From Sphingomonas sp. So64.6b (GTDB lineage: Bacteria > Pseudomonadota > Alphaproteobacteria > Sphingomonadales > Sphingomonadaceae): a stretch of 64,000 nt of DNA. The notes below the pieces were generated by a model. That model searched no databases, was not told the DNA's origin, and saw nothing but the letters and a program-made list of their open reading frames with translations. The stretch is taken from contig NZ_CP048817.1 in NCBI RefSeq assembly GCF_014171475.1, positions 1,178,001 to 1,242,000 on the forward strand. Reading direction: 5' to 3'. Shown here piece after piece: positions 7,553 through 17,147 of this stretch (position 1 is the stretch's first letter; each line of letters begins with the position of its first letter). The position numbers and the translations under genes are program-made.

Positions 7553-9655
7553 ATGCGGAACCTCTTCGTTGCTGTGCTCGCACTGACGAGCCTGTCCGCC
7601 GCGCCGCCGCCAAGGCCTGAATCGGACGAAACCGGCACGCGTCTCACTGTGGAACTCGATGCGGGCTGGCGGTTCACGCGCAGCGACGTCCGGGATGCCG
7701 CTAATCCGGAACTCGATGATGGTGCATGGGACAAGGTCACTCTGCCGCACAGCTTCAACGCGGAAGATGGAGAAAGGCCGGACTATTATCGGGGCCCGAC
7801 CTGGTATCGCCGTCCCTTTCGGATCGATCGCATTGAGCCTGGCCGGCGGCTATTCATTCAGGTCGACGGTGCGGCGACTTCTGCGCAGTTATTTCTCAAC
7901 GGCCAACGGTTGGGGCGCCACGATGGCGGACACGCCGCGTTCCGGTTCGATCTTACCCCGGCGTTGCGCCTCGGGCGTAATCTGCTTGCGGTTCGTGTCG
8001 ATAATGCCGCGGACGAGGCGATTACGCCGCTGGGTGGGGACTTTACCGTCTTTGGCGGGCTCTATCGTGGCGTGTCACTTCTCGAAACGGACGACATTCA
8101 TCTCGATTTGATGGATCATGGTGGTCCGGGGGTTTACGCCCGCCTCCTACGCTTCGCTGGCAATGCGGCACATGTGGCCGTGACGGTCAGGGTGACCAAC
8201 GACGGTACCGCGCGCCGTGACGTGCCGCTTCGAACGCGCGTGCTTGATGCTCGGGGGCATGTCATCGCCGAGAGCCAAGGCTTCGTCAGCGTGGAAGCTG
8301 GCGCAACCACAGCCGAAACACGCCAGGTCATAATTCCCACCGCACATCGGTGGGACGGCGTGCGCGACCCCTATCTCTATCGATTACAGGTTCGCCTGGG
8401 GAAGGATGGCGATGCGATTGTCATTCCGCTGGGCCTGCGCGAGATTGCGATCGACCCGGAAAAAGGGCTTCTGCTCAACGGCTGCCCTTATCCGGTGCGC
8501 GGCGCCAACCTGATGGCCTCCGCTCGCCCCGGCAAGGGGACGGCCGTGACGCCGAAGGAAATTGACGAGGATTTCCGGATCCTGCGCGAAATGGGATCGA
8601 CCGGCGTACGCCTTGTCCATTTCCAGCACGGGCAGGAAGCATATGATATGGCCGATCGCCTTGGTCTGGTCGCGTGGACCGAAGTCGGCGTCAACAGCAA
8701 GGTCGCCGATACGCCGGCGTTCCGCGCCAATGCGGTACGGCAGGTTCGCGAGCTAATCGCACAGAATTACAATCATCCATCGGTCGCCTTATGGGGTATC
8801 GGCAACGAGGTTTACGCGGAGGATCCGGGCGTTGCGCGCACGCTCGAAGCGCTGAACGCAACGGTCAAAGCCGCTGATCCAAGCCGTCCGACAGTCTATG
8901 CCCATTGCTGCCAGGCCGACGACGCGCCCAAGGCGATGATCACCGATGTCATTGGCTTCAACCGTTATTTCGGCTGGTATCCCGATCAGGCGAACAAGAC
9001 GTTGGGTGGCTGGGCTGCCGGATTCCATGCCGCACATCCGCATCGTGCCTTTGCGATCGCCGAATATGGCGCCGGGGGAAGTATTCTCCATCAGGAGGAC
9101 CCGCCAAGGCCGGTCGTGCCGGCGAGCGGATGGCATCCGGAACAGTTCCAGGCCAACTATCACGAACAGAACTGGCGCGAGATTGCGGCCAAACCCTATA
9201 TCTTCGCGACCTTCGTCTGGACTGCATTCGATCTGGCCTCGGGCGGACGGAATGAAGGGGATCGCCGAGGGATCAACGACAAGGGTCTGGTCAGCTATGA
9301 TCGCCGTGTCCGCAAGGACGCCTGGTTCTGGTACCAGGCGAACTGGTCGGATCGCCCGATGGTTCATATTGTCGGCCGACGGTTTCGGCTTCGCCCTTCC
9401 GCAGACAATCAGGTCAAACTCTATACCAACCGTCCCACCGCCGAACTGTGGGTGAATGGTGTCTCCCAGGGGAGGCGCGCTGTGCTCGGTCGTGTGGCGA
9501 GCTGGTCGGTCAACCTCCGAACGGGCGAGAACACTCTTCTTGCCCGCGTGCCGGGAACCAAGGGAGTGTGGCTCACCGATAGCATCGGGCTAAACTATGC
9601 ACCGTTGCCCCGAATGCTTTCGGCGAGCGGGCAGATCGCGGATCCGATCCCTTAG
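7553..9655 (+). CDS. Glycoside hydrolase family 2 (beta-galactosidase/glucuronidase-like)
   Basis: The protein has 700 residues with an N-terminal signal peptide (MRNLFVAVLALTSLSAAPP), so it is probably periplasmic. The GH2 layout is visible: a jelly-roll sugar-binding domain (about 35-190), an Ig-like domain (about 195-300) and a TIM barrel (about 300-600). The acid/base is E419 in GIGNEVYAED and the nucleophile is E504 in AIAEYGAGG. A short C-terminal beta domain ends the protein. Chain length is below that of LacZ and closer to the compact secreted GH2 enzymes. No TonB receptor or sugar transporter adjoins it, so the substrate is unknown. Confidence 0.9.
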   Translation: MRNLFVAVLALTSLSAAPPPRPESDETGTRLTVELDAGWRFTRSDVRDAANPELDDGAWDKVTLPHSFNAEDGERPDYYRGPTWYRRPFRIDRIEPGRRLFIQVDGAATSAQLFLNGQRLGRHDGGHAAFRFDLTPALRLGRNLLAVRVDNAADEAITPLGGDFTVFGGLYRGVSLLETDDIHLDLMDHGGPGVYARLLRFAGNAAHVAVTVRVTNDGTARRDVPLRTRVLDARGHVIAESQGFVSVEAGATTAETRQVIIPTAHRWDGVRDPYLYRLQVRLGKDGDAIVIPLGLREIAIDPEKGLLLNGCPYPVRGANLMASARPGKGTAVTPKEIDEDFRILREMGSTGVRLVHFQHGQEAYDMADRLGLVAWTEVGVNSKVADTPAFRANAVRQVRELIAQNYNHPSVALWGIGNEVYAEDPGVARTLEALNATVKAADPSRPTVYAHCCQADDAPKAMITDVIGFNRYFGWYPDQANKTLGGWAAGFHAAHPHRAFAIAEYGAGGSILHQEDPPRPVVPASGWHPEQFQANYHEQNWREIAAKPYIFATFVWTAFDLASGGRNEGDRRGINDKGLVSYDRRVRKDAWFWYQANWSDRPMVHIVGRRFRLRPSADNQVKLYTNRPTAELWVNGVSQGRRAVLGRVASWSVNLRTGENTLLARVPGTKGVWLTDSIGLNYAPLPRMLSASGQIADPIP

Positions 9656-9855
9656 ACTCGACCGCCCCCGAAATCGCCATCTACGCGGACGGTGTCGCCG
9701 ATCTCGATGATCGAGCGGATCGCCGCCCGGTTCGGGAATATTCGGGTCGACAAATATCGGGTCCGCGCTTTCCGGTCGCCGTCGCAACGGATCGCAGCAC
9801 CAGCTGCCGTGACAGGCACAATGAATCAGCACGAAGCGCGCCATCCACTGCCCTA

Positions 9856-10872
9856 TCACTGCACGGCGATCACAACTTTGCCGAACAGGTCGGGCGAGGC
9901 CTGATAGCCATAAGCATCGCGCGCCTGATCGAACGCGAAGACACGGTCGATCACCGGCTTGATGCCGCACGCGTCGATCGCGTGGTTGAGGTCGATCGCC
10001 ATCTGTGCCGAGCCGACAAAGATACCACGCAGGCTCGCACCCTTCATCATCAGCGCATGCGGTCCGGTTTCACCATCGCGCGTCAGCACGCCAATCAACG
10101 CGACCTCGCCGCCGAAGCCGACCGCTGCCATCGACTGGGCCAGCGTGCCCGCGCCGCCGACCTCGACGACATGATCGATACCACCGCCCGCGAGTCGCGC
10201 GGCCTCAGCACCCCATGCGGGCGTATCGCGATAATTGATCGTCGCGTCGGCGCCGAGCGCCTTGACGCGGTCAAGCTTGGTGTCGGACGAGGAGGTGACG
10301 ATCACTCGCGCGCCAGCCGCTTTGGCGATCTGGAGCGCAAGCAGCGATACGCCGCCGGTGCCGAGTATCAGGACAGTCCGGCCCGGTCCGACTGTCTTTG
10401 GGCCTTCCATCAGTGCGTGCCATACCGTGACGCCGGCGCACGGCAGCGTCGCGGCTTGCTCGAACGAGAGGCTCGCTGCAATCGGCACCACGCCGTTTTC
10501 GGGCAGGGCGACATATTCGGCGAGCATCCCGTCGGCGGGCGGCGCGCCGAGCGCAGGACCGGGATTGGGATTGGGCGGTCCGCTCCGCCAGCCCTGAAAG
10601 AAGGTGCCTGCGACCCGGTCGCCGACGCGATAGCGGGTGACACCGTCGCCGACCGCGACGACTTCTCCCGCGCCGTCCGAGAGCGGCGTGATGTCGCGGT
10701 CGATCGGCCCGCCGAAATAGCGGCCCTGCACGATCAACTGATCGCGAAAGTTGAGCGAGCAGGCGCGCACCCGGATCAGCACCTCACCTGGCCCTGCGAC
10801 GGGCCGGTCATGCTCGATCAGATGCAGATCATCGAGCGACGCGGCGCCCTTGGTCAGCTGCCAGACCTTCAT
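9856..10872 (-). CDS. MDR-family NAD(P)H oxidoreductase (quinone-oxidoreductase-like)
   Basis: The protein has 338 residues of the medium-chain dehydrogenase/reductase superfamily. An N-terminal GroES-like domain contains CSLNFRDQLIVQGRY, and the Rossmann domain carries the nucleotide motif LGTGGVSLLALQIAK near residue 170. The four-Cys structural zinc cluster of classical alcohol dehydrogenases is absent, and NFRD suits zinc-independent quinone oxidoreductase-type members. It is divergent from the MarR gene at 11063 with 190 bases between, a typical regulator-target layout. Confidence 0.85.
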   Translation of the reverse strand: MKVWQLTKGAASLDDLHLIEHDRPVAGPGEVLIRVRACSLNFRDQLIVQGRYFGGPIDRDITPLSDGAGEVVAVGDGVTRYRVGDRVAGTFFQGWRSGPPNPNPGPALGAPPADGMLAEYVALPENGVVPIAASLSFEQAATLPCAGVTVWHALMEGPKTVGPGRTVLILGTGGVSLLALQIAKAAGARVIVTSSSDTKLDRVKALGADATINYRDTPAWGAEAARLAGGGIDHVVEVGGAGTLAQSMAAVGFGGEVALIGVLTRDGETGPHALMMKGASLRGIFVGSAQMAIDLNHAIDACGIKPVIDRVFAFDQARDAYGYQASPDLFGKVVIAVQ

Positions 10873-11062
10873 TGCCTACCTCGTCCTTGCGATGATTCTA
10901 TACTTGTCTTTGGCGAGCAAGGTGGACGGAGCACCGGGCGAAGGCAAACGACTTCGGCCCGGGCCACCACCTTCATCGTATGACGCATAACGGGACTGGC
11001 TTTTGTGCGCGGCATCGCAGAAGTGTTGATACGGACACGAACATAAGGGGTGACGATCGTCG

Positions 11063-11554
11063 ATGAAGCAGGACCGCGACCTTGAAAGCTTGCTCGGTTA
11101 CCAGATAGACATGGCGCATCTGACGATGGTGGCTGATGCCCGCAAGAAATTGGCGCCGTTCGCCGTCACGCCTGCCAAGCTGACCGCGATGCTGCTGATT
11201 CGCGCCAATCCCGGGTGCGACCAGACCGCGCTGGGACGTGCCCTGCGGATCAATCGGTCGAGCGTCATGAAGCTGGTCAATTATCTCGCCGAGCGCACGC
11301 TGGTCGAGCGTCACCCTGGTCGCGACCTCAGGACCAATGCGCTGCACCTGAGTGCTGAGGGGGAAGCCCGGCTCGTCGAGATGGTTGCCTGTCTGCGCGA
11401 ATCGGATCGCCGCATGACCGCCGGGCTCACGGCCGAGGAGCGCGCGACGTTGGCAACCTTGGTCCGCAAACTCCGTCAGCCGCGTGAAACCTCCGGTACG
11501 ACAACAAAGAACACGCGATCGACCAGTAGCAGGGTTGCAAAACTGTCCGCCTAG
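11063..11554 (+). CDS. MarR family transcriptional regulator
   Basis: This 163-residue protein has a winged helix. The recognition region is QTALGRALRINRSSVMKLVNYLAERTLVER and the wing is HPGRDLRTNALHLS. MarR proteins bind palindromes as dimers and respond to phenolic or other small ligands. It lies between a divergent oxidoreductase and a downstream acyl-CoA synthetase gene (68-base gap). Control of one or both is a reasonable inference. The C-terminal 20 residues are Ser/Thr-rich and probably disordered. No clear operator palindrome was found by eye. Confidence 0.88.
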   Translation: MKQDRDLESLLGYQIDMAHLTMVADARKKLAPFAVTPAKLTAMLLIRANPGCDQTALGRALRINRSSVMKLVNYLAERTLVERHPGRDLRTNALHLSAEGEARLVEMVACLRESDRRMTAGLTAEERATLATLVRKLRQPRETSGTTTKNTRSTSSRVAKLSA

Positions 11555-11621
11555 CATACAGTAATCACAAATAATGAGGTCGCGTGCGTTGGCGCACCCC
11601 GACCGAGGAGTGGTTACCGAC

Positions 11622-13790
11622 ATGACCGATATCCAGCACGCCCCCAATCCCACGATCGAATCCGGGGCGTACATGGCCACGCGCGACGCGGCGGTTCGCC
11701 TGCCGCTTGATCGGCTGCTGCGGCCGCGATCGGTGGCGATCATCGGCGCGTCGGACAAGCCCGGTGCGCTCGGTGCCTCGGTGCTGGCCAATCTCGAGCG
11801 GCAGGGGTTCCCGGGCGAGATCCATCTGGTCAATCCCAAACGCAGCGAGATTGGCGGGCGCCTATGCGTTGCCTCGGTTGATGATTTGCCGGAGGGGGTC
11901 GATGCGGCTGTGCTCGCAATCCCGCGGGCCGGTGTGCTCGATGCGATCCGTGGCCTGGCGCGGCGAAAGGTGGGCGCCGCGGTGATCTTTTCGGCGGGCT
12001 TTGCCGAGGATGGGCCACAGGGTCTTGCCGATCAGCAGGAGATCGCACGCATCGCCCAAGCCGCGGGGATGGTGGTGGAGGGGCCGAACTGCCTCGGCCT
12101 GGTCAATTTTCGCGACCGGGTGTCGCTCACTTTTATTGAACTGCCCGAGGTCCGCGCCGAGGGCGAGCGGCGCGTCGGCATCGTGTCGCAATCGGGCGCG
12201 ATGGCGGCGGTGCTGGCGACGACGATGATCACGCGTGAGGTGCCGCTAAGCTGCTATGTCTCGACCGGAAACGAGGCGGCCAGCGGAGTCGAGGATTATC
12301 TCGAACATTTCGTCGCCGATCCCGATACTGCGGTGATCGCGATGATCGTCGAGCATTTCCGTAAGCCCGCGCGCTTTCTGGCGGTGGCGCGCGCGGCGCG
12401 CGCGGCAGGCAAGCGCGTCGTCCTGCTCCACCCGGGAAGCAGCGCCGCTGGTGCCGCGAGCGCCGCGACCCATACCGGCGCGATGGCCGGTGATCATGCG
12501 GTGATGCGTACTCATGTCGAGCGCGCGGGCGTCATTCTGGTCGAGTCGCTGGAAGAGCTCGGCGACGTGGTCGAGATTGCCACGCGTTGCGCGACGCTGC
12601 CGGCAGGGGGCACCGGCGTGATTGCCGAATCCGGTGCGTTCAAGGCGATGATGCTCGACCTGGCCGAAGCGATCGAGCTCGATCTGCCGCGATTGTCGGA
12701 TGCCGACAGCCCGGCGTTGCGCGCGGCGCTCCCCGATTTCGTGCCGGTCAGCAACCCGCTCGACGTGACCGCACAAGGGCTTGTCGATCCCGGGCTTTAT
12801 GGGCGGACACTGGCCGCGCTGGTCGAGGACGACCGGATCGGCACGATCGCCCTCACGCTGATTCAGACCGACCCGCGCACCTCGCATATCAAATTCGCCG
12901 CCGTACTTGATGCCCTGCACGCATTACGGCCGGCAAAGCCGGTGCTGGTCGCCGGCGTCGATGAGGGCGGCGGCGTGCTGGCCGACGACATCGCCGCGCT
13001 GCGTGCGCTGGGCGTACCCTATCTTCCCACCGCCGAACGTGCGCTTAGAGCGCTGGCGCGGGTGACGGCCTTTTCCGCGCGCGACGAATCGGTCGCCGCG
13101 ATACACGCCGTACCGCTCGAGGGGTTGCCGGGCGTGGGCAGCACGGTCCCCGAATATCGTTCGAAGGAGTTGCTCGGCGCGCGTGGAATCGCTTTCCCAC
13201 CCTTCGCGCTGGTAAAAACTGCCGACGAGGCAGTGCAGGCGGCCGAGCGGCTGGGTTATCCGGTGGTGCTAAAGGCACAGGCGGCGGCGCTGCCGCACAA
13301 GAGCGATGCCGGAGGCGTGATTGTCGGCCTGACCGATGCCGCCGGCGTGACCCGGGGCTGGACGCAATTGACCGCCAATATCGCCGCTGCTCGTCCCGAC
13401 CTGACACTCGATGGCGTGCTGGTCGAGGCCATGGCCGAGCGCGGGATTGAACTGATCGTCGGCGCCCGCAACGATCCCGATTGGGGACCGGTGATCCTGG
13501 TCGGGTTCGGCGGCGTGACCGCGGAACTGCTCCATGACGTGCGGCTGTTGCCGCCAGATCTCCCGCGTGACGCGATCATCGCGGCGCTGCGTACGCTGCG
13601 CATGGCGCCGCTGCTCGACGGTTTTCGCGGTGCGCCGAGGATGGACGTCGGTGCCGTCGCCGACATCGTCGCTGCGCTCGGCGCGGTGGTGGCTGCAACG
13701 CCGGCGATCCGGGAGGTCGATCTCAACCCGGTGATCGTCTATCCCGAGGGGCAGGGCGCCATCGCGCTGGACGCGCTGATCACGCTTTAA
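11622..13790 (+). CDS. ADP-forming acyl-CoA synthetase (acetate-CoA ligase family, fused alpha/beta)
   Basis: The protein has 722 residues. The N-terminal CoA-binding Rossmann domain (about 20-150) has IIGASDKPGALG. Succinyl-CoA-ligase-like domains follow, with the phosphohistidine loop THTGAMAGDH. The C-terminal ATP-grasp domain (about 500-720) has YPVVLKAQAAALPHKSDAGG. It makes acyl-CoA from acid, CoA and ATP with release of ADP. The feruloyl-CoA synthetase FerA of Sphingobium belongs to this superfamily and is controlled by a MarR protein, so a phenolic acid substrate is possible. No hydratase/aldolase partner is nearby, and acetate-type acids remain as likely. The ATG at 11622 follows GAGGAG. 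Confidence 0.88.
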   Translation: MTDIQHAPNPTIESGAYMATRDAAVRLPLDRLLRPRSVAIIGASDKPGALGASVLANLERQGFPGEIHLVNPKRSEIGGRLCVASVDDLPEGVDAAVLAIPRAGVLDAIRGLARRKVGAAVIFSAGFAEDGPQGLADQQEIARIAQAAGMVVEGPNCLGLVNFRDRVSLTFIELPEVRAEGERRVGIVSQSGAMAAVLATTMITREVPLSCYVSTGNEAASGVEDYLEHFVADPDTAVIAMIVEHFRKPARFLAVARAARAAGKRVVLLHPGSSAAGAASAATHTGAMAGDHAVMRTHVERAGVILVESLEELGDVVEIATRCATLPAGGTGVIAESGAFKAMMLDLAEAIELDLPRLSDADSPALRAALPDFVPVSNPLDVTAQGLVDPGLYGRTLAALVEDDRIGTIALTLIQTDPRTSHIKFAAVLDALHALRPAKPVLVAGVDEGGGVLADDIAALRALGVPYLPTAERALRALARVTAFSARDESVAAIHAVPLEGLPGVGSTVPEYRSKELLGARGIAFPPFALVKTADEAVQAAERLGYPVVLKAQAAALPHKSDAGGVIVGLTDAAGVTRGWTQLTANIAAARPDLTLDGVLVEAMAERGIELIVGARNDPDWGPVILVGFGGVTAELLHDVRLLPPDLPRDAIIAALRTLRMAPLLDGFRGAPRMDVGAVADIVAALGAVVAATPAIREVDLNPVIVYPEGQGAIALDALITL

Positions 13791-13810
13791 GACCGCAGGG
13801 ATTTCCGCGC

Positions 13811-15205
13811 TTACTTCACCTGGCTTGCCGGCTGGACGTCCTGCGTCTCGTCACGCTGGGGGTTTCGGATCGAGGGGCGCAGGCGGGCGACGCTGCACAG
13901 GCCGGCGATCAGCGCCAGGCCGGCGGCAACCAGGGGCGGTGTCATGCCGCTGCCCATCCCGGTCGCCAGCAGCGCTGCGACCAGTGTCGCGCCGGTGGTC
14001 TGGCCAACCAGCCGCACGGTCGAGACTAGGCCGCCTGCCGCCGCGGCCCGCTCGCGCGGGGCGGAACCGATGATCAGGCGGGCGTTGGGCGGCATGAAGA
14101 TGCCGAAGCCCGAACCGCACAGCGCCATGCGCCAGGCAATGTCGAAATAGCTCGGATCCGCCGGCATGAAGGCAAGCAACAACAATGCGGTGATCGAGAT
14201 GGTCATGCCGATCCCGCCAAGAATGCCGGCGGGAATGCGATCCGACAGCCAGCCGGATAGCGGCGCGACGATCATGTTGGTCAGCGGCCAGGGCGCGATC
14301 ATTGCCCCGACCTCGGCCGCACTGAAGCCATAGGCGTGCTGGAGGCGGAACGGCGTCGACAGCAGTAAAGTCATCGATCCGATAAAGGCGGTGAAGGCGC
14401 CGATTGCTGATAGTGCGAGTACGGGGCGAGCCAGCAGGTCGATCGGCAGGATCGGACTTGCCTCGCCGCGTTCGCGACGCACGAACAGGAAACCGACCAG
14501 CGCGCCGACCAGCACGATAGCACCCGAGATCACCGGACTGTCGCCATGCACGCCGCTTTCCAGCCCGCCGATGACCAACCCGAACATCGACGCGCACATC
14601 ACCGCGCCGAGCAAGTCGAACGGTTCCGCGCGAGGCTTGGGATCGGGCAGCGCGCGGCCCAGAAGCAACGACAGGATCGCGAACGGCACCGCACTGGCGA
14701 AGACCCAGGGCCAGTGCGCAACGCCAAGGATCAGACCGCCAAGCGTCGGCGCGAGTGCGGCCGAACTCGACACGATGACCGAGTTGATGCCGAGCCCACG
14801 GCCGAGCTGTTTGGACGGATAGGTGGAGCGGATCAGCGCGGAGGAAACGCTCAGCGCCGCTGCGGCGCCAAGTGCCTGACAGGCACGCACGATCAGCAGG
14901 AAGGGCAGGCTCTTGGCGAAGAAACACAGGATCGTCGCCACGGTGAAGACGAGCTGGCCGATCTGGTACATCCGTTTCAGGCCGATCCGGTCGCCCAGTC
15001 CGGCAAAGGGCAGCAACATCATGACCAGCACCAGCTGATAGATCGTCACGATCGAAACCGCGGCGGCACTGTCGATGCCCAGATCGGTGGCGATGGTCGG
15101 CAGCGCGACTGTGGCGATGCCGCCGTCGATGATGATCAGTGCGGTGCCGCAACACAAAGCGGCGATCGCGGCATAGCGGCGGGGCAGGGGCAGGCCATCG
15201 AGCAT
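13811..15205 (-). CDS. MFS transporter, DHA2-type drug exporter
   Basis: A polytopic membrane protein of about 464 residues from ATG 15205, with many hydrophobic helices. The first helix is AAIAALCCGTALIIIDGGI. The loop after helix 2 reads GLGDRIGLKRMYQIG, the MFS motif A. Length and IIIDGGIATVALPTIATDL resemble the EmrB/QacA (DHA2) exporters with up to 14 helices. In-frame starts at 15295 and 15328 would add a basic tail, and neither has a good ribosome-binding site. It converges with the synthetase gene (20-base gap) and is divergent from the WYL-like gene at 15348. Substrate unknown. Confidence 0.85.
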   Translation of the reverse strand: MLDGLPLPRRYAAIAALCCGTALIIIDGGIATVALPTIATDLGIDSAAAVSIVTIYQLVLVMMLLPFAGLGDRIGLKRMYQIGQLVFTVATILCFFAKSLPFLLIVRACQALGAAAALSVSSALIRSTYPSKQLGRGLGINSVIVSSSAALAPTLGGLILGVAHWPWVFASAVPFAILSLLLGRALPDPKPRAEPFDLLGAVMCASMFGLVIGGLESGVHGDSPVISGAIVLVGALVGFLFVRRERGEASPILPIDLLARPVLALSAIGAFTAFIGSMTLLLSTPFRLQHAYGFSAAEVGAMIAPWPLTNMIVAPLSGWLSDRIPAGILGGIGMTISITALLLLAFMPADPSYFDIAWRMALCGSGFGIFMPPNARLIIGSAPRERAAAAGGLVSTVRLVGQTTGATLVAALLATGMGSGMTPPLVAAGLALIAGLCSVARLRPSIRNPQRDETQDVQPASQVK

Positions 15206-15347
15206 TGCCGTCGCGAATACGCCTTGTTCGGCCGATGGCAACCTCTTGCGTGTACGATTCCGCAACTCGAACGACGCTTCGGTGAGCGCTATCATTTTTG
15301 TCGAAGCCCGCTTGCTGCAATGCAGCATATTGTGCTAAGGCGATACA

Positions 15348-15689
15348 ATGAAGTATCCGGAACATGACGGCCCCGAGGCCGCGCCGCAGGGTCCTGTGCC
15401 GACCATTTTCGAGGCGATCGTGCGCAAGCGCTGCATCGGCCTGACCTATAACCGCGTCTCCATGACGATGGCGCCGCACGTCATCTACACCAAGCATGAC
15501 GACCTGTTCGTCGACGGCGTGGTGGTCGATCGCGACGGCAAGCCGCCCAAGGAGCTCAAGATCGGCACCTTCAAGCTGGCGGGTCTGAGCGACCTCAAGC
15601 TGACCGCGCGGGCGTTTGAGAAGAGCGGCTTGTTCGACGCCGGATCGTTCAAATACGCCGAAGCGCTGATGGCGGTCGAGCCGGCCTGA
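15348..15689 (+). CDS. Small stand-alone WYL-like domain protein
   Basis: This 113-residue protein has no membrane segment or signal. Its core, IVRKRCIGLTYNR followed by MAPHVIYTKHDDLFVDGVVV and a closing FKLAGLSDL, follows the strand order of WYL domains. These are SH3-like ligand-binding modules, usually fused to HTH regulators. The signature W-Y-L residues are not kept, and no HTH is attached. Similar short proteins occur in sphingomonads, to my recollection. A regulatory or nucleic-acid-binding role is only a guess. Confidence 0.65.
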   Translation: MKYPEHDGPEAAPQGPVPTIFEAIVRKRCIGLTYNRVSMTMAPHVIYTKHDDLFVDGVVVDRDGKPPKELKIGTFKLAGLSDLKLTARAFEKSGLFDAGSFKYAEALMAVEPA

Positions 15690-15716
15690 GCCTGGCCGAT
15701 CGCGCGCGAGCGGGGC

Positions 15717-17144
15717 TTATTGCAGCCCGCCGCCCAGCGATCGATACAGTTCCACTAGATTAGCGCCGCGGTTGAGTCGCGTCGTGACCAGTTGCTGTTG
15801 TGCCGCATAAGCGGTGCGCTGCGCATCGAGCGACACCAGGAAGGAATCGATCCCCGCTTTGTAACGAGCGTCGGACAGCCGTGCGGCGACTCGTGCCGCC
15901 TCGGCCCGCGCGGTCTGCGCCGCAACCTGCTCATCGATCGTGCCGCGTTGCGCCAGCGCATCGGCGACTTCGCGGAACGCGGTCTGGATGGTCTTTTCAT
16001 AGGTCGCGACGGCGCCCTGCTGCGCCGCTTCGGCGGAACGTAGATTGCTTTTGTTTCGTCCGCCGTCGAACAGCGGCAGCGAGATCGCCGGTCCCGCGTT
16101 ATAGGTGCCGGTGCCGCCGCCGAACAGGCCGGAAAGCGCGGGGCTGATTGTGCCCAGGGTCGCGGTGAGCGAGATGCTGGGGAAGAAGGCGGCGCGCGCG
16201 GCACCGATATTAGCGTTCTGAGCGATCAACTGATGCTCGGCCTGGAGTACGTCGGGGCGACGCAACAACAGATCGGACGACAGATTGCCCGGCAACGCCT
16301 GAACCATCGCATTGCCATCGCCGAGTCCATTGGGCAGCAATGCCGCATCGACAGTCGTTCCGGCGAGCAGGTTGAGCGCATTCTGGTCCTGCGCGATTCG
16401 AGTGGTCAGCGTCGCGATGTCGTTGCGGGCCGCCTGATAATTAGTCTCCGCCTGGCGCGCTTCCAGTTCCGACGCGACGCCGATACGGAACTGGGCGCGA
16501 GTGAGTTCCAGCGTCTGTTCGAATGCTTTCAGTGTTTCGCGCGACAGGCGCAGCTGGTCCTGGTCCGACGCCATGGTCAGCCAGGCCGAGGCGATCTCCG
16601 CGATCAAGCTGATCCGCGTCGAGCGTTGCGCTTCTTCGCTGGCGAAATATTGTTCCTGCGCCGCTCTGGTTTGGTTGCGGATGCGCCCGAAAAGATCGAG
16701 TTCGAAGGCCGAGAAACCGACATTGGCCGAATAGGTGGAGATGTCGCTCGACGACGCGCCGCCGACTCCGCCAAAGCCGGCTGCCTGCGCTGCCGTGTTC
16801 GTGTAGGTCGCCTGTCCGCTCGCATTGATGCTCGGCAGCAAATCGGCGCGCTGCACGCCATATTGCGCGCGCGCCTGAAGTACATTGGCGGCAGCCAGCC
16901 GCAAGTCGCGATTATTATCGAGGCCGAGCGCGATGACCTGGCGCAGCCGGTCTTCGACGAAGAAATCGCGCCAGCCGATCCGGGTCAGATCCGGCGCATC
17001 GGTCGTGGCGGCTGGATAGACTCCGCCCTGCGGCAGGGCAGCGGGCACCGCGCCAACCGGGCGAACATATTTCGGCGCCAGATTGCAGCCGGCCAGTGCG
17101 ACGCTTGCGGCAAGCGCTGCGATGGTAAGGGGACGAGGTATCAC
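15717..17144 (-). CDS. RND efflux outer-membrane lipoprotein (NodT/OprM type)
   Basis: The protein has 475 residues with a lipoprotein signal peptide (VALAGC). It shows the two TolC-like repeats of outer-membrane efflux factors, each with long amphipathic helices and a beta segment. It begins with GTG 3 bases after the RND pump stop. It forms the exit duct of the tripartite pump encoded by the next two upstream genes. It is the last gene of the efflux operon, and no clear terminator hairpin was seen after it. Confidence 0.92.
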   Translation of the reverse strand: MIPRPLTIAALAASVALAGCNLAPKYVRPVGAVPAALPQGGVYPAATTDAPDLTRIGWRDFFVEDRLRQVIALGLDNNRDLRLAAANVLQARAQYGVQRADLLPSINASGQATYTNTAAQAAGFGGVGGASSSDISTYSANVGFSAFELDLFGRIRNQTRAAQEQYFASEEAQRSTRISLIAEIASAWLTMASDQDQLRLSRETLKAFEQTLELTRAQFRIGVASELEARQAETNYQAARNDIATLTTRIAQDQNALNLLAGTTVDAALLPNGLGDGNAMVQALPGNLSSDLLLRRPDVLQAEHQLIAQNANIGAARAAFFPSISLTATLGTISPALSGLFGGGTGTYNAGPAISLPLFDGGRNKSNLRSAEAAQQGAVATYEKTIQTAFREVADALAQRGTIDEQVAAQTARAEAARVAARLSDARYKAGIDSFLVSLDAQRTAYAAQQQLVTTRLNRGANLVELYRSLGGGLQ

Positions 17145-17147
17145 GGA

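Noticed and set aside
9656..9855. Possible regulatory RNA between the GH2 and dehydrogenase genes
   Set aside because: No stable symmetric stem, conserved motif or promoter-like signal could be seen in these 200 bases.
13851..15497. Long minus-strand open frame of about 548 codons
   Set aside because: It overlaps the DHA2 transporter in another frame, is rich in Arg/Ala in the way of shadow frames, and lacks membrane or domain pattern.
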